Shown here: piece after piece, positions 1 through 6,202 of the stretch
How the letters are laid out: each line of letters begins with the position of its first letter
How positions within the stretch are numbered: the first letter of the stretch is position 1
Source of the DNA: Syntrophomonadaceae bacterium
GTDB taxonomy: Bacteria > Bacillota_D > Dethiobacteria > DTU022
Reading direction: 5' to 3'
DNA: 6,427 nucleotides
NCBI GenBank assembly: GCA_003564505.1
Contig: PXFD01000168.1
Coordinates: forward strand, 1-6,427
Made by a program: the position numbers and the translations under genes
The notes under the pieces: model-generated
The model's input: the letters and a program-made list of their open reading frames with translations, nothing else
Told to the model about the DNA's origin: nothing
Database searches by the model: none

Positions 1-869
1 AAACCGGCGACATGGTTGAAGTTGTTACCTCCAAGCAGGGTTCCCCAAGCCGCGACTGGCTTAAACTAGTCAAAACATCGCATGCCAAAAACAAGATCCG
101 TAACTGGTTTAAGAAAGAGCGACGCGAGGAAAATGTTGAAAAAGGACGCGAAATGATTGAAAGGGAAATCCGGCGCATCAATACCGAGCAGCGCCTGCAT
201 ATGAAAAATGATTTGCTTGATGAAGTGGCTCGCTCATTTAACCTGGTTTCTGTCGAAGATTTATATGCGGCGGTTGGATACGGTGGAGTATCTGTTCACC
301 AGGTTATCAGCCGCATGCGTGAAGAATATCAGCGAAGGAATAAAGACCAGGAACCCGAAGAAGTTGTGCCTGAATTTAAGCCGGTTAAGAAAAAGCGGCA
401 GGGCTCGCTCGGTGTATCAATCGAAGGAGTGGACAACCTGCTGATGCGGGTGGCAAAATGCTGTAACCCCGTGCCCGGTGACGATATAGTAGGCCTGGTA
501 ACACGCGGCCGCGGGGTATCCATCCATCGCAGAGACTGCCCCAACTTAAAGCAATACCAGGGTGATGAGAACCGCTTGATGGATGCAACCTGGGAAGGTA
601 TCGATGCCGCATTCTATCCTGTCGATATTGAGATAAAAGCTATCGACCGAAAGAATTTACTGGCAGATATCATGAGTTCTGTTAATGAGAGCAAAGTTGA
701 AGTTAATGCAGTATCAGCCCGGGCTGATAAGAATAAAGAAGCCACCATCCAGATGACATTAGTGGTCAGGGCCCAGGTTCACCTTGATCAGATTATGAGT
801 AAGATCAGCAAGATCAAAGATGTTTTCTCAGTGCGCCGCTATGTTTATGGCTCCAAAGGGCAGAAGTAA
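1..869 (+). CDS. relA: Rel/SpoT-family (p)ppGpp synthetase/hydrolase, C-terminal part (5' truncated by window)
   Basis: This is the regulatory C-terminal half of a long RelA/SpoT homologue, the ribosome-associated enzyme that makes and degrades (p)ppGpp in the stringent response. The frame is open to the window edge (first full codon at 3), so the ATG at 12 is internal: residues just before and after it read as the end of a TGS domain (GDMVEVVTSK, then SRDWLKLVKTS). A charged helical segment follows. Next comes the conserved-cysteine (RIS/zinc-finger-like) domain with KCCNPVPGDD (Cys codons at 459 and 462) and HRRDCPNL (Cys at 537), and last a C-terminal ACT domain (about 602–850). The gene ends in tandem TAA TAA. 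The hydrolase and synthetase domains lie upstream and cannot be judged; a bifunctional Rel is expected in Firmicutes. dtd follows after 46 nt, the usual Firmicute order, suggesting co-transcription. Confidence 0.96.
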   Translation, partial: TGDMVEVVTSKQGSPSRDWLKLVKTSHAKNKIRNWFKKERREENVEKGREMIEREIRRINTEQRLHMKNDLLDEVARSFNLVSVEDLYAAVGYGGVSVHQVISRMREEYQRRNKDQEPEEVVPEFKPVKKKRQGSLGVSIEGVDNLLMRVAKCCNPVPGDDIVGLVTRGRGVSIHRRDCPNLKQYQGDENRLMDATWEGIDAAFYPVDIEIKAIDRKNLLADIMSSVNESKVEVNAVSARADKNKEATIQMTLVVRAQVHLDQIMSKISKIKDVFSVRRYVYGSKGQK

Positions 870-901
870 TAAATACTTTAGTTGAAAGATAGAATGTAAA
901 C

Positions 902-906
902 GGAGG
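902..906 (+). promoter_or_regulatory. Shine-Dalgarno GGAGG that fixes the dtd start at TTG 916
   Basis: GGAGG directly abuts the ATG at 907, leaving no spacer, but lies 9 nt from the TTG at 916. Only the TTG has workable spacing, and it also gives the family-typical N-terminus (RAVVQRV right after the initiator). Confidence 0.8.
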
Positions 907-915
907 ATGTTTCAA

Positions 916-1365
916 TTGCGAGCAGTGGTGCAGCGTGTTAGCAGGGCCAGCGTGGAAGTCGAAGGTGAAACAGTTGGTAAAATAGAAAGCGGTCTGGTGG
1001 TTTTCCTTGGAGTCGGAAGGGAGGACACACCCGCTGATAGCGAATACCTGGCCGGTAAAATTGCCGGCCTGCGTATTTTTGAAGATAAAGAGGGTTTGAT
1101 GAATCTTTCGGTCCGGGATACAGAAGGCCGAATTTTAAGCATCTCGCAATTTACCCTGCATGGTGATTGCCGCAAGGGGCGCCGCCCCGGCTTTTCTGCT
1201 GCAGCCCCTCCGGAGCAGGCCGAAGAGCTGTATGATTTATTCTGTGAAAAATTAAGAGAGCAAAACATTTCTGTAGAAACCGGCCGGTTTCAGGCAGAGA
1301 TGCGGATTTTAGTAGATAATGACGGTCCGGTGACAATGCTGCTGGACAGCAAGAAATTGTTCTGA
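916..1365 (+). CDS. dtd: D-aminoacyl-tRNA deacylase, TTG start
   Basis: Dtd is a cytosolic homodimer that hydrolyses D-aminoacyl-tRNAs (and Gly-tRNA-Ala), removing mischarged products of tRNA synthetases. The 149-aa product has the usual length. It shows the N-terminal [17 protein letters not shown] strand, the catalytic-site SQFTL motif at residues 77–81 and the Gly-cisPro motif GPVT at 137–140, spaced as in the family. The motif reads SQFTLHGD where many homologues have Tyr or Ala after the Leu, a minor variation. The TTG start is chosen over the in-frame ATG at 907 because of ribosome-binding-site spacing and homologue N-termini. It sits 46 nt after rel and 39 nt before hisS with no terminator seen between, so a shared transcript is likely. 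Placement beside synthetase genes fits its proofreading role. Confidence 0.96.
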   Translation: MRAVVQRVSRASVEVEGETVGKIESGLVVFLGVGREDTPADSEYLAGKIAGLRIFEDKEGLMNLSVRDTEGRILSISQFTLHGDCRKGRRPGFSAAAPPEQAEELYDLFCEKLREQNISVETGRFQAEMRILVDNDGPVTMLLDSKKLF

Positions 1366-1404
1366 TATACATATAAGGAACCATGTTAAGAGAGGAGATC
1401 GAAG

Positions 1405-4400
1405 ATGAAATATAAGGCACCCCGCGGAACCCGAGATATCCTACCGGATGAAGCAAAAAAATGGCAGCACCTGGAAGAAAGATTTACTGATTACTGTAAC
1501 CTTTATGGGTTTGGGGAAATTCGCACACCCATTTTTGAACAAACTGAACTGTTCATTCGCAGTGTTGGGGAAGACAGCGATATAGTATCGAAGGAAATGT
1601 ATACTTTTAAGGATCGCAGCGGGCGCGATTTAACCCTGCGACCGGAGCTGACTGCAGCAGTTGCCCGTGCTTACCTTGAACATAATATGAAGGAACAACC
1701 CCAACCTGTAAAGCTTTATTACAGCGGGCCAATGTTTCGCTATGACCGGCCCCAGGCCGGGCGTTACCGCCAGTTTCACCAGTTTGGCCTTGAAATATTC
1801 GGGGCTGAAGGGGCAGTGGCGGATACTGAAATTATTTCTTTTTGTTATAACTTTTTCAAATCCCTGCAGATAGAAAACCTCTCAATCGAATTGAACAGTG
1901 TCGGGTGTCCTGTTTGCCGCCCGCAGTATCGTGAAGCGCTGGTGCCATACCTGGAAAAGACTGAGAAGAGCCTTTGCGGAGATTGTATCAAGCGCTACAA
2001 GAATAATCCCATGCGCGTCCTTGACTGTAAAACTGAAAGCTGCCAGGCTGCTATTGAAAAGGCGCCACGGATGACCGATCACCTCTGTCCCGATTGTGAA
2101 AAGCATTTTGCTGACCTCAAAATGTATTTAAGCAGCCTTGAAATTCCTTTCAACCTGAACAGCCGCCTGGTTCGCGGGCTGGATTATTATACCAGGACAG
2201 CTTTTGAGGTAACTGCCGGAGCTTCAGGAGCCCAGGCTTCACTCTGTGGAGGCGGTCGCTACGACTACCTGGTTGAACACTGCGGCGGACCGCACACACC
2301 TGGTGTGGGAGTCGCTTTTGGAGTGGAGAGAATTCTCCTGGCTATGGACTGGAGTAAACAGCTTTTTGCGTCTGAAACGCCGGTTTATGTTGTTACGGCA
2401 GGGGATGACCTGGAAAGTGAAGCCCTGGTCCTTGCTGCTGAACTGCGCCGGGAAGGTTTTGCCGCTGAACCTGAGATGGTAGGGAGAAGCCTAAAAGCCC
2501 AGATGAAGTACGCGGGAAGGCAGGGTTACAATTATGTAGCCATTCTGGGGGAAGATGAAATTGCCCGGGGCATGGTCACCCTGCGTGATATGGAAAGCGG
2601 AGAACAGCAGGAGCTATCCAGGGCTGAACTTTTCGACCTGCTTCTGGGAGATATTTTTGATTTAGAAGATGATGATCCGGACAATAACTCAGCAGTAGGG
2701 GCCGGTTCAGTGATTTTGCCCGGACAGGGAGAGGCTGTGCATAAAAGCCATTACTGTGAGGGGTTGACCCTTGATGATGTTGGCACAACTGTAAAAATGG
2801 CCGGCTGGGTTGGTCGGCGCCGCGATCATGGTGGGTTAATATTTATTGATTTGCGTGACCGCAGCGGAGTTATGCAGCTGGTTTTTGATCAACAATTTGG
2901 AAATGAATTATTCAAACAGGCTGAAAGCCTGCGCAGCGAATATGTAGTTGCGGTAGAGGGCGAGATAGTCAGACGTTCTGACGAGAATATAAACTTGGCT
3001 CTGCCTACGGGAAAAATTGAAGTGCGGGTTAAAGCCATGGAAATTCTCAACACCTCAAAGACCCCTCCATTTTATATTGAAGATGATCTTAATGTAGATG
3101 AAAACCTGCGTTTGCGTTATCGTTATCTTGATTTAAGAAGGCCGGAAATGCTTGGCCGCCTGCAGCTGCGTCATAAAGCAGTTAAACTGGTCCGGGATTA
3201 CCTTGACCATTATGATTTTTTGGAAATAGAAACCCCGATGTTGACCCGCAGTACTCCGGAAGGAGCAAGAGACTTCCTGGTGCCCAGCCGTCCGCATCCG
3301 GGCTCCTTTTACGCTTTGCCTCAGTCCCCGCAGCTGTTCAAGCAGCTCCTGATGGTCAGTGGAGTAGAGCGCTATTTCCAGATTGCCCGCTGCTTCAGGG
3401 ACGAAGATTTAAGGGCTGATCGCCAGCCCGAATTTACCCAGGTAGATATCGAAACGTCATTCTTCGGCCTGGAAAACCTTTTTGCACTGATGGAAGGACT
3501 TGTCGCCCGCCTATGGGAAGAAATCCATGGTGTTGAAGTTAAGAAACCCTTTCTGCGCATGCCATACAGTGAAGCTATGAATCGGTTTGGATCAGATAAA
3601 CCTGATCTGCGTTTTGGTATGGAGCTGGTTGCCCTTGACGAGCTGGCACAGAAGAGTGACTTCAAAGTATTTACATCAGCTATTGATAGTGGAGGTTCAG
3701 TAAAAGGGCTTTTAGTTAAAGGTGGAAGCAGCATGAGTCGTAAAGACCTCGATGACCTGACTCTTCTGGCCCGCCAGCTGGGAGCCAGGGGACTGGCCTG
3801 GGCTTTCGTTGAGGAAGCCGGCTGGCGTTCACCAATCAGTAAGTTTTTTGATGGGGACCTAATGGATCAAATCAACGCTAAAATGGAAGCCGCCCCCGGC
3901 GATGTATTATTGTTTGTAGCGGACAAATGGGAAACAACCTGCCAGGTGCTCGGTTACTTGCGACGCTACTTGGCTCCAAAAGAAAAATCAGGCGATCCGC
4001 ACTTTCTGTGGGTTGTAGATTTTCCCTTGTTCCATTATAACGAGGAAGAAGATCGCTATGATTCAGATCATCACCCTTTCACAGCTCCCAGGGTCGATGA
4101 CATGGGTTTATTGAACAGCGATCCCCTGGCAGTGCGAGCCCAGGCTTACGATCTGGTTCTTGATGGCGTGGAGATAGGTGGAGGAAGTACCCGTATTCAC
4201 GATAGCCAGATCCAATCAATAATATTTGAGCTGCTCGGCTTATCGGAAGAAGAAAGCCGGGAAAAGTTTGGTTTCCTGCTTGAGGCCCTCTCATTCGGCG
4301 CTCCACCTCATGGCGGTATAGCCCTGGGGCTTGACCGTTTGGTTGCCCTGCTCTCTGGGGATGATTCAATCCGCCAGGTGATACCTTTCCCCAAAACAGC

Positions 4401-4503
4401 TGCAGCCAGCTGCCTGATGACCGGTGCTCCCTCGTCCGTAGACCTTGATCAGCTTGATGAGCTTAAACTGGAAATGAAAAAGCAGGAAGAGAAGAAAGGT
4501 TAG
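1405..4503 (+). CDS. hisS-aspS: Histidyl-tRNA synthetase–aspartyl-tRNA synthetase, single fused reading frame
   Basis: One 1032-codon frame joins two class II synthetases normally encoded by adjacent genes. Residues 1–about 415 are complete HisRS: N-terminal APRGTRDILP, motif 2 FRYDRPQAGRYRQFHQ (111–126), an insertion with paired cysteines (168/171, 191/194, 208, 213, 228/231; possible metal site), the histidine motif LVRGLDYYTR (255–264, Arg257), motif 3 near GVAFGVERI (302–310), and an anticodon-binding domain from about 325. Residues about 419–444 are an acidic, low-complexity linker with no recognised domain. Residues 445–1032 are complete bacterial AspRS: OB-fold anticodon domain (WVGRRRDHGG), motif 2 RCFRDEDLRADRQPEFTQ (from 662), HHPFT (889–893) and motif 3 GIALGLDRL (971–979). 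Both active sites look intact. AGAGGAG lies 7 nt before the ATG. The 39-nt gap after dtd is too short for a T-box. Whether the cell makes one polypeptide, two, or the fusion is a one-base sequence artefact is open (see findings). Confidence 0.9.
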   Translation: MKYKAPRGTRDILPDEAKKWQHLEERFTDYCNLYGFGEIRTPIFEQTELFIRSVGEDSDIVSKEMYTFKDRSGRDLTLRPELTAAVARAYLEHNMKEQPQPVKLYYSGPMFRYDRPQAGRYRQFHQFGLEIFGAEGAVADTEIISFCYNFFKSLQIENLSIELNSVGCPVCRPQYREALVPYLEKTEKSLCGDCIKRYKNNPMRVLDCKTESCQAAIEKAPRMTDHLCPDCEKHFADLKMYLSSLEIPFNLNSRLVRGLDYYTRTAFEVTAGASGAQASLCGGGRYDYLVEHCGGPHTPGVGVAFGVERILLAMDWSKQLFASETPVYVVTAGDDLESEALVLAAELRREGFAAEPEMVGRSLKAQMKYAGRQGYNYVAILGEDEIARGMVTLRDMESGEQQELSRAELFDLLLGDIFDLEDDDPDNNSAVGAGSVILPGQGEAVHKSHYCEGLTLDDVGTTVKMAGWVGRRRDHGGLIFIDLRDRSGVMQLVFDQQFGNELFKQAESLRSEYVVAVEGEIVRRSDENINLALPTGKIEVRVKAMEILNTSKTPPFYIEDDLNVDENLRLRYRYLDLRRPEMLGRLQLRHKAVKLVRDYLDHYDFLEIETPMLTRSTPEGARDFLVPSRPHPGSFYALPQSPQLFKQLLMVSGVERYFQIARCFRDEDLRADRQPEFTQVDIETSFFGLENLFALMEGLVARLWEEIHGVEVKKPFLRMPYSEAMNRFGSDKPDLRFGMELVALDELAQKSDFKVFTSAIDSGGSVKGLLVKGGSSMSRKDLDDLTLLARQLGARGLAWAFVEEAGWRSPISKFFDGDLMDQINAKMEAAPGDVLLFVADKWETTCQVLGYLRRYLAPKEKSGDPHFLWVVDFPLFHYNEEEDRYDSDHHPFTAPRVDDMGLLNSDPLAVRAQAYDLVLDGVEIGGGSTRIHDSQIQSIIFELLGLSEEESREKFGFLLEALSFGAPPHGGIALGLDRLVALLSGDDSIRQVIPFPKTAAASCLMTGAPSSVDLDQLDELKLEMKKQEEKKG
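2659..2736 (+). other. Acidic linker between the HisRS and AspRS modules
   Basis: These 26 codons (residues 419–444) join the two synthetases and resemble neither family. They begin DLEDDDPDNN and continue as small, Gly/Ala/Ser-rich residues. HisRS homology fades around LFDLLLG just before, and AspRS homology begins just after. The stretch could be a true flexible linker or a former intergenic spacer that is stop-free by chance; 26 open codons are not improbable. Confidence 0.6.
2726..2739 (+). promoter_or_regulatory. Internal Shine-Dalgarno and GTG start for a separate AspRS
   Basis: AGGGAG at 2726–2731 lies 5 nt before an in-frame GTG at 2737. The peptide starting there (HKSHYCEGLTLDDVG after the initiator) lines up with the ordinary N-terminus of clostridial AspRS, which typically begins with a few residues and then a Tyr-Cys-Gly/Glu pattern. 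This looks like a preserved aspS translation start inside the fused frame. No experiment supports its use here. Confidence 0.55.
2737..4503 (+). CDS. aspS: Aspartyl-tRNA synthetase as an alternative independent product of the fused frame
   Basis: If translation starts at the internal GTG, the product is 588 aa, the normal size of a bacterial AspRS (about 590). It contains the complete enzyme: N-terminal OB-fold anticodon-binding domain, class II catalytic core with motifs 2 and 3, and the bacterial GAD-type insertion between them. It charges tRNA-Asp with aspartate using ATP. His31 in this numbering (RRRDHGG) is the residue associated with non-discriminating AspRS in Pseudomonas aeruginosa, which also charges tRNA-Asn; such organisms use GatCAB to make Asn-tRNA. 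This entry overlaps the fused CDS and is an alternative reading, not a second gene copy. Confidence 0.5.
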   Translation: MHKSHYCEGLTLDDVGTTVKMAGWVGRRRDHGGLIFIDLRDRSGVMQLVFDQQFGNELFKQAESLRSEYVVAVEGEIVRRSDENINLALPTGKIEVRVKAMEILNTSKTPPFYIEDDLNVDENLRLRYRYLDLRRPEMLGRLQLRHKAVKLVRDYLDHYDFLEIETPMLTRSTPEGARDFLVPSRPHPGSFYALPQSPQLFKQLLMVSGVERYFQIARCFRDEDLRADRQPEFTQVDIETSFFGLENLFALMEGLVARLWEEIHGVEVKKPFLRMPYSEAMNRFGSDKPDLRFGMELVALDELAQKSDFKVFTSAIDSGGSVKGLLVKGGSSMSRKDLDDLTLLARQLGARGLAWAFVEEAGWRSPISKFFDGDLMDQINAKMEAAPGDVLLFVADKWETTCQVLGYLRRYLAPKEKSGDPHFLWVVDFPLFHYNEEEDRYDSDHHPFTAPRVDDMGLLNSDPLAVRAQAYDLVLDGVEIGGGSTRIHDSQIQSIIFELLGLSEEESREKFGFLLEALSFGAPPHGGIALGLDRLVALLSGDDSIRQVIPFPKTAAASCLMTGAPSSVDLDQLDELKLEMKKQEEKKG

Positions 4504-4534
4504 GGATTGGAGTTATCAATTCAGAGGACTGATC

Positions 4535-4563
4535 TTGCGATTCCGTCGAATTTATGCTATGAT
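4535..4563 (+). promoter_or_regulatory. Housekeeping sigma promoter for the 6S RNA gene
   Basis: TTGCGA (4535–4540) and TATGAT (4558–4563) are separated by 17 nt, and TG at 4555–4556 forms an extended -10 element. Predicted initiation is at about 4570–4571. This gives a transcript of about 204 nt ending in the T-tract at 4768–4774, close to the known size of the B. subtilis 6S-1 precursor. Confidence 0.7.
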
Positions 4564-4570
4564 TTTTATG

Positions 4571-4774
4571 AAATAGTTAGTCAATTATAAGCATCGCCCT
4601 GCGGTGTTCGTGACAGCCGATTAAGTTTTGAGCTAACACTTATACAATGGGAACCTGGACTTCAGCTGCGGCGCAGCAGCCTCCGAAAAGAGGACCTGTA
4701 AAACAGCTGAGAGGGTACCCACCTTTCGGGGGAACAGTTCAAAACAACGGTCCACGGCACAGCGGGGTTTTTTT
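4571..4774 (+). ncRNA. ssrS: 6S RNA
   Basis: 6S RNA binds the housekeeping RNA polymerase holoenzyme by imitating an open promoter, and is released when polymerase copies a short product RNA from it. The sequence folds as the expected rod. The closing stem pairs CCCUGC (4597–4602) with GCGGGG (4762–4767), UGU (4605–4607) with ACA (4759–4761), and CGUG (4609–4612) with CACG (4753–4756). A large unpaired central bubble follows, its 5' side about 4613–4647. An inner stem then pairs UGGG (4648–4651) with CCCA (4718–4721) and ACC with GGU. The apical arm has UCAGCUG (4662–4668) with CAGCUGA (4704–4710) and CCUC/GAGG around CGAAAA. The UGUUCG and ACGGCA segments resemble 6S consensus. The position downstream of aspS matches bsrA of B. 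subtilis. The 5' end is inferred from the promoter, and processing could move it to about 4590. Confidence 0.87.
4753..4774 (+). terminator. 3' end of 6S RNA: closing-stem strand plus T7 tract
   Basis: The 3' strand of the 6S closing stem (CACG, ACA, GCGGGG) runs directly into TTTTTTT at 4768–4774. The partner strand lies about 150 nt upstream rather than in a compact local hairpin, so this is an inferred intrinsic stop with unknown efficiency. Read-through into mgtE is possible. Confidence 0.6.
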
Positions 4775-4787
4775 ATGCCAACCTGCA

Positions 4788-4796
4788 TGCTATAAT
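4788..4796 (+). promoter_or_regulatory. Extended -10 promoter for mgtE
   Basis: A consensus TATAAT at 4791–4796 is preceded by TGC at 4788–4790, an extended -10. The -35 position falls within the T-tract of the 6S terminator (about 4767–4773) and matches poorly, so the extended -10 probably carries recognition. Initiation would be near 4803, leaving a leader of only about 19 nt, too short for an M-box or other riboswitch. Confidence 0.65.
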
Positions 4797-4807
4797 TAAG
4801 GATGTTT

Positions 4808-4813
4808 GGGAGG
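4808..4813 (+). promoter_or_regulatory. Shine-Dalgarno GGGAGG that fixes the mgtE start at TTG 4822
   Basis: GGGAGG overlaps the in-frame GTG at 4813 by its last G, so that GTG cannot be its target. The TTG at 4822 lies 8 nt downstream, which is normal spacing. Confidence 0.75.
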
Positions 4814-4821
4814 TGATAACA

Positions 4822-6147
4822 TTGTCTGTTGAGCATATTTACATGCAAATCAGCCGTGAATTGAAGTCGGGAACCCATCCGGGAGATCTTCTCGATCTGC
4901 TCGACGAACTTGAATTGGAACAAAAAGTTGAGCTGATAGAAAAGCTTTCCCCTGATGATGCCTCTCAGATTTTCGAGGAAATGGAAGATTTTGAACAGGC
5001 TGAAATCCTTAATCTTCTCGGGGAAGAACGAACCAGGTCGATCCTGAAAAGCCTGGCTTCTGACGATGCTGCCGACCTGATTGGTGAGATGACCCCGGAA
5101 GATGCACGCAAGGTCCTCGATTTAATAGATCAGGAAGAGACACCGGTTGATTTTGGAGATCTTCTGAAATATCCGGAAGATAGTGCCGGTGGTATTATGA
5201 CCACCGAATTTATTTCCCTTCCTGCCGATATACCGGTAGAAGAAGCAATTGACCGTTTGCGGGAAATTGCTCCCGAAGCAGAAACTATTTACTATGTCTA
5301 TGTGGTTGATGAAAATGGTCAGCTGATCGGGGTTGTATCATTACGCGATTTAATCGCTTCTTCAGATGGCACCTTAATAAAAAGTATTATGCGTCGTAAC
5401 GTAATTAACGTTAATGCCGAGCTTGACCAGGAAGAAGTGGCGCGTATTGTTTCCAAGTATGACCTGCTGGCAGTACCTGTTGTCGATGACCAGGACAGGC
5501 TGCTGGGTATCATTACTGTCGATGATGTTATGGACGTTATGGAGCAGGAAGCAACGGAAGATATTTACCGCCTGGCCGGGGCCAGTGAAGTTGTAGGTGT
5601 GGAATTAACCAAGGCACCTGTCGGCAAGGTGGTTCGCATGAGAATGCCCTGGTTGTTCATAAGTATGGCCGGCGGAATTCTTTCTGGAAGTGTAATCGGT
5701 GTTTTTGAAAACACTCTTGAAGCAATAGTTATGCTTGCTGTCTTTATTCCGGTTATTATGGATATGGGCGGTAATGTTGGAACCCAGTCATCTACTATAT
5801 TTGTGCGCGGCCTGGCTACCGGTGAGATCGAACCTTCCGAGATGTGGCCTTATTTTTTCCGGGAAATAAAAATCGGGGCTGTGATGGGTCTGCTTTGCGG
5901 TATTGTAATATCTGTCGCTGCATTTTTCTGGCAGGGCAACCCATACCTTGGCGTAGTTGTCGGAGTTTCAATGCTGGCAACAATAAGCGTTGCTGCCCTG
6001 ATCGGCACCCTTGTTCCTATGGTTTGCAGTATGATTAATATTGACCCGGCAATTACCGCCGGACCTTTTGTCACCACCATCAAAGACGTTACCGGCCTTT
6101 TGATTTACTTCGTCATCGCTTCAACTTTCCTCGAATACCTGCGCTGA
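4822..6147 (+). CDS. mgtE: Magnesium channel/transporter MgtE, TTG start
   Basis: MgtE is a homodimeric inner-membrane Mg2+ channel gated by cytoplasmic Mg2+. From the TTG the protein has 441 aa, near the 450 aa of family members, and is complete. Residues about 1–120 form the acidic helical MgtE N domain (LSPDDASQIFEEM, MTPEDARKVLDLI). Two CBS domains follow (about 125–185 from IMTTEF, and 189–245 from IMRRNV), then five hydrophobic membrane segments (about 276–297, 299–318, 351–371, 376–402, 414–437). The signature GGNVGTQSS is at 316–324. Asp408 (DPA) and Asp422 (TTIKD) have the same 14-residue spacing as Asp418 and Asp432 of Thermus MgtE, where the latter lines the Mg2+ pore. The gene seems to be transcribed from its own extended -10 promoter after 6S RNA. 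No Mg2+ riboswitch is visible, so control is probably at the protein level. Confidence 0.96.
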   Translation: MSVEHIYMQISRELKSGTHPGDLLDLLDELELEQKVELIEKLSPDDASQIFEEMEDFEQAEILNLLGEERTRSILKSLASDDAADLIGEMTPEDARKVLDLIDQEETPVDFGDLLKYPEDSAGGIMTTEFISLPADIPVEEAIDRLREIAPEAETIYYVYVVDENGQLIGVVSLRDLIASSDGTLIKSIMRRNVINVNAELDQEEVARIVSKYDLLAVPVVDDQDRLLGIITVDDVMDVMEQEATEDIYRLAGASEVVGVELTKAPVGKVVRMRMPWLFISMAGGILSGSVIGVFENTLEAIVMLAVFIPVIMDMGGNVGTQSSTIFVRGLATGEIEPSEMWPYFFREIKIGAVMGLLCGIVISVAAFFWQGNPYLGVVVGVSMLATISVAALIGTLVPMVCSMINIDPAITAGPFVTTIKDVTGLLIYFVIASTFLEYLR

Positions 6148-6202
6148 CACCACTTTCCTCCACCCAGTAAGTTGAAAAGGTGTCAGAGATAAATTCAACT
6201 TA
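6145..6202 (+). repeat. Two interlocking perfect inverted repeats at the mgtE 3' end
   Basis: TGACACC (6145–6151, including the mgtE stop codon bases) is complementary to GGTGTCA (6179–6185). TAAGTTGAA (6168–6176) is complementary to TTCAACTTA (6194–6202). The two pairings cross rather than nest, so the RNA could form an H-type pseudoknot (connecting segments of 16, 2 and 8 nt) or switch between two hairpins. There is no T-tract directly after, so it is not a classic terminator. Function is unknown. Confidence 0.6.

Noticed and set aside
907..909. ATG as dtd start
   Set aside because: It follows GGAGG with no spacer; TTG at 916 has normal spacing and gives the usual Dtd N-terminus.
912..1268. 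Minus-strand ORF opposite dtd, and similar ORFs opposite rel, hisS-aspS and mgtE
   Set aside because: They are shadows of strongly supported genes in other frames, without recognisable protein features.
1366..1404. T-box or other leader before hisS
   Set aside because: The gap is only 39 nt and carries just the ribosome binding site, with no room for a T-box.
1383..1415. Ten-codon micro-ORF overlapping the hisS start (possible leader peptide)
   Set aside because: It contains no His or Asp-rich run, has a poorly spaced ribosome binding site, and shows no attenuator hairpin; probably chance.
4813..4815. GTG as mgtE start
   Set aside because: It overlaps the last G of the ribosome binding site, so the ribosome could not use that site to start there; TTG at 4822 is spaced correctly.
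4504..4821. M-box magnesium riboswitch upstream of mgtE
   Set aside because: The structured RNA here fits 6S RNA, and the predicted mgtE leader is only about 19 nt.
4633..4923. Minus-strand ORF across the 6S gene and mgtE start
   Set aside because: It overlaps a structured RNA and the start of mgtE, and its translation resembles no recognised protein.
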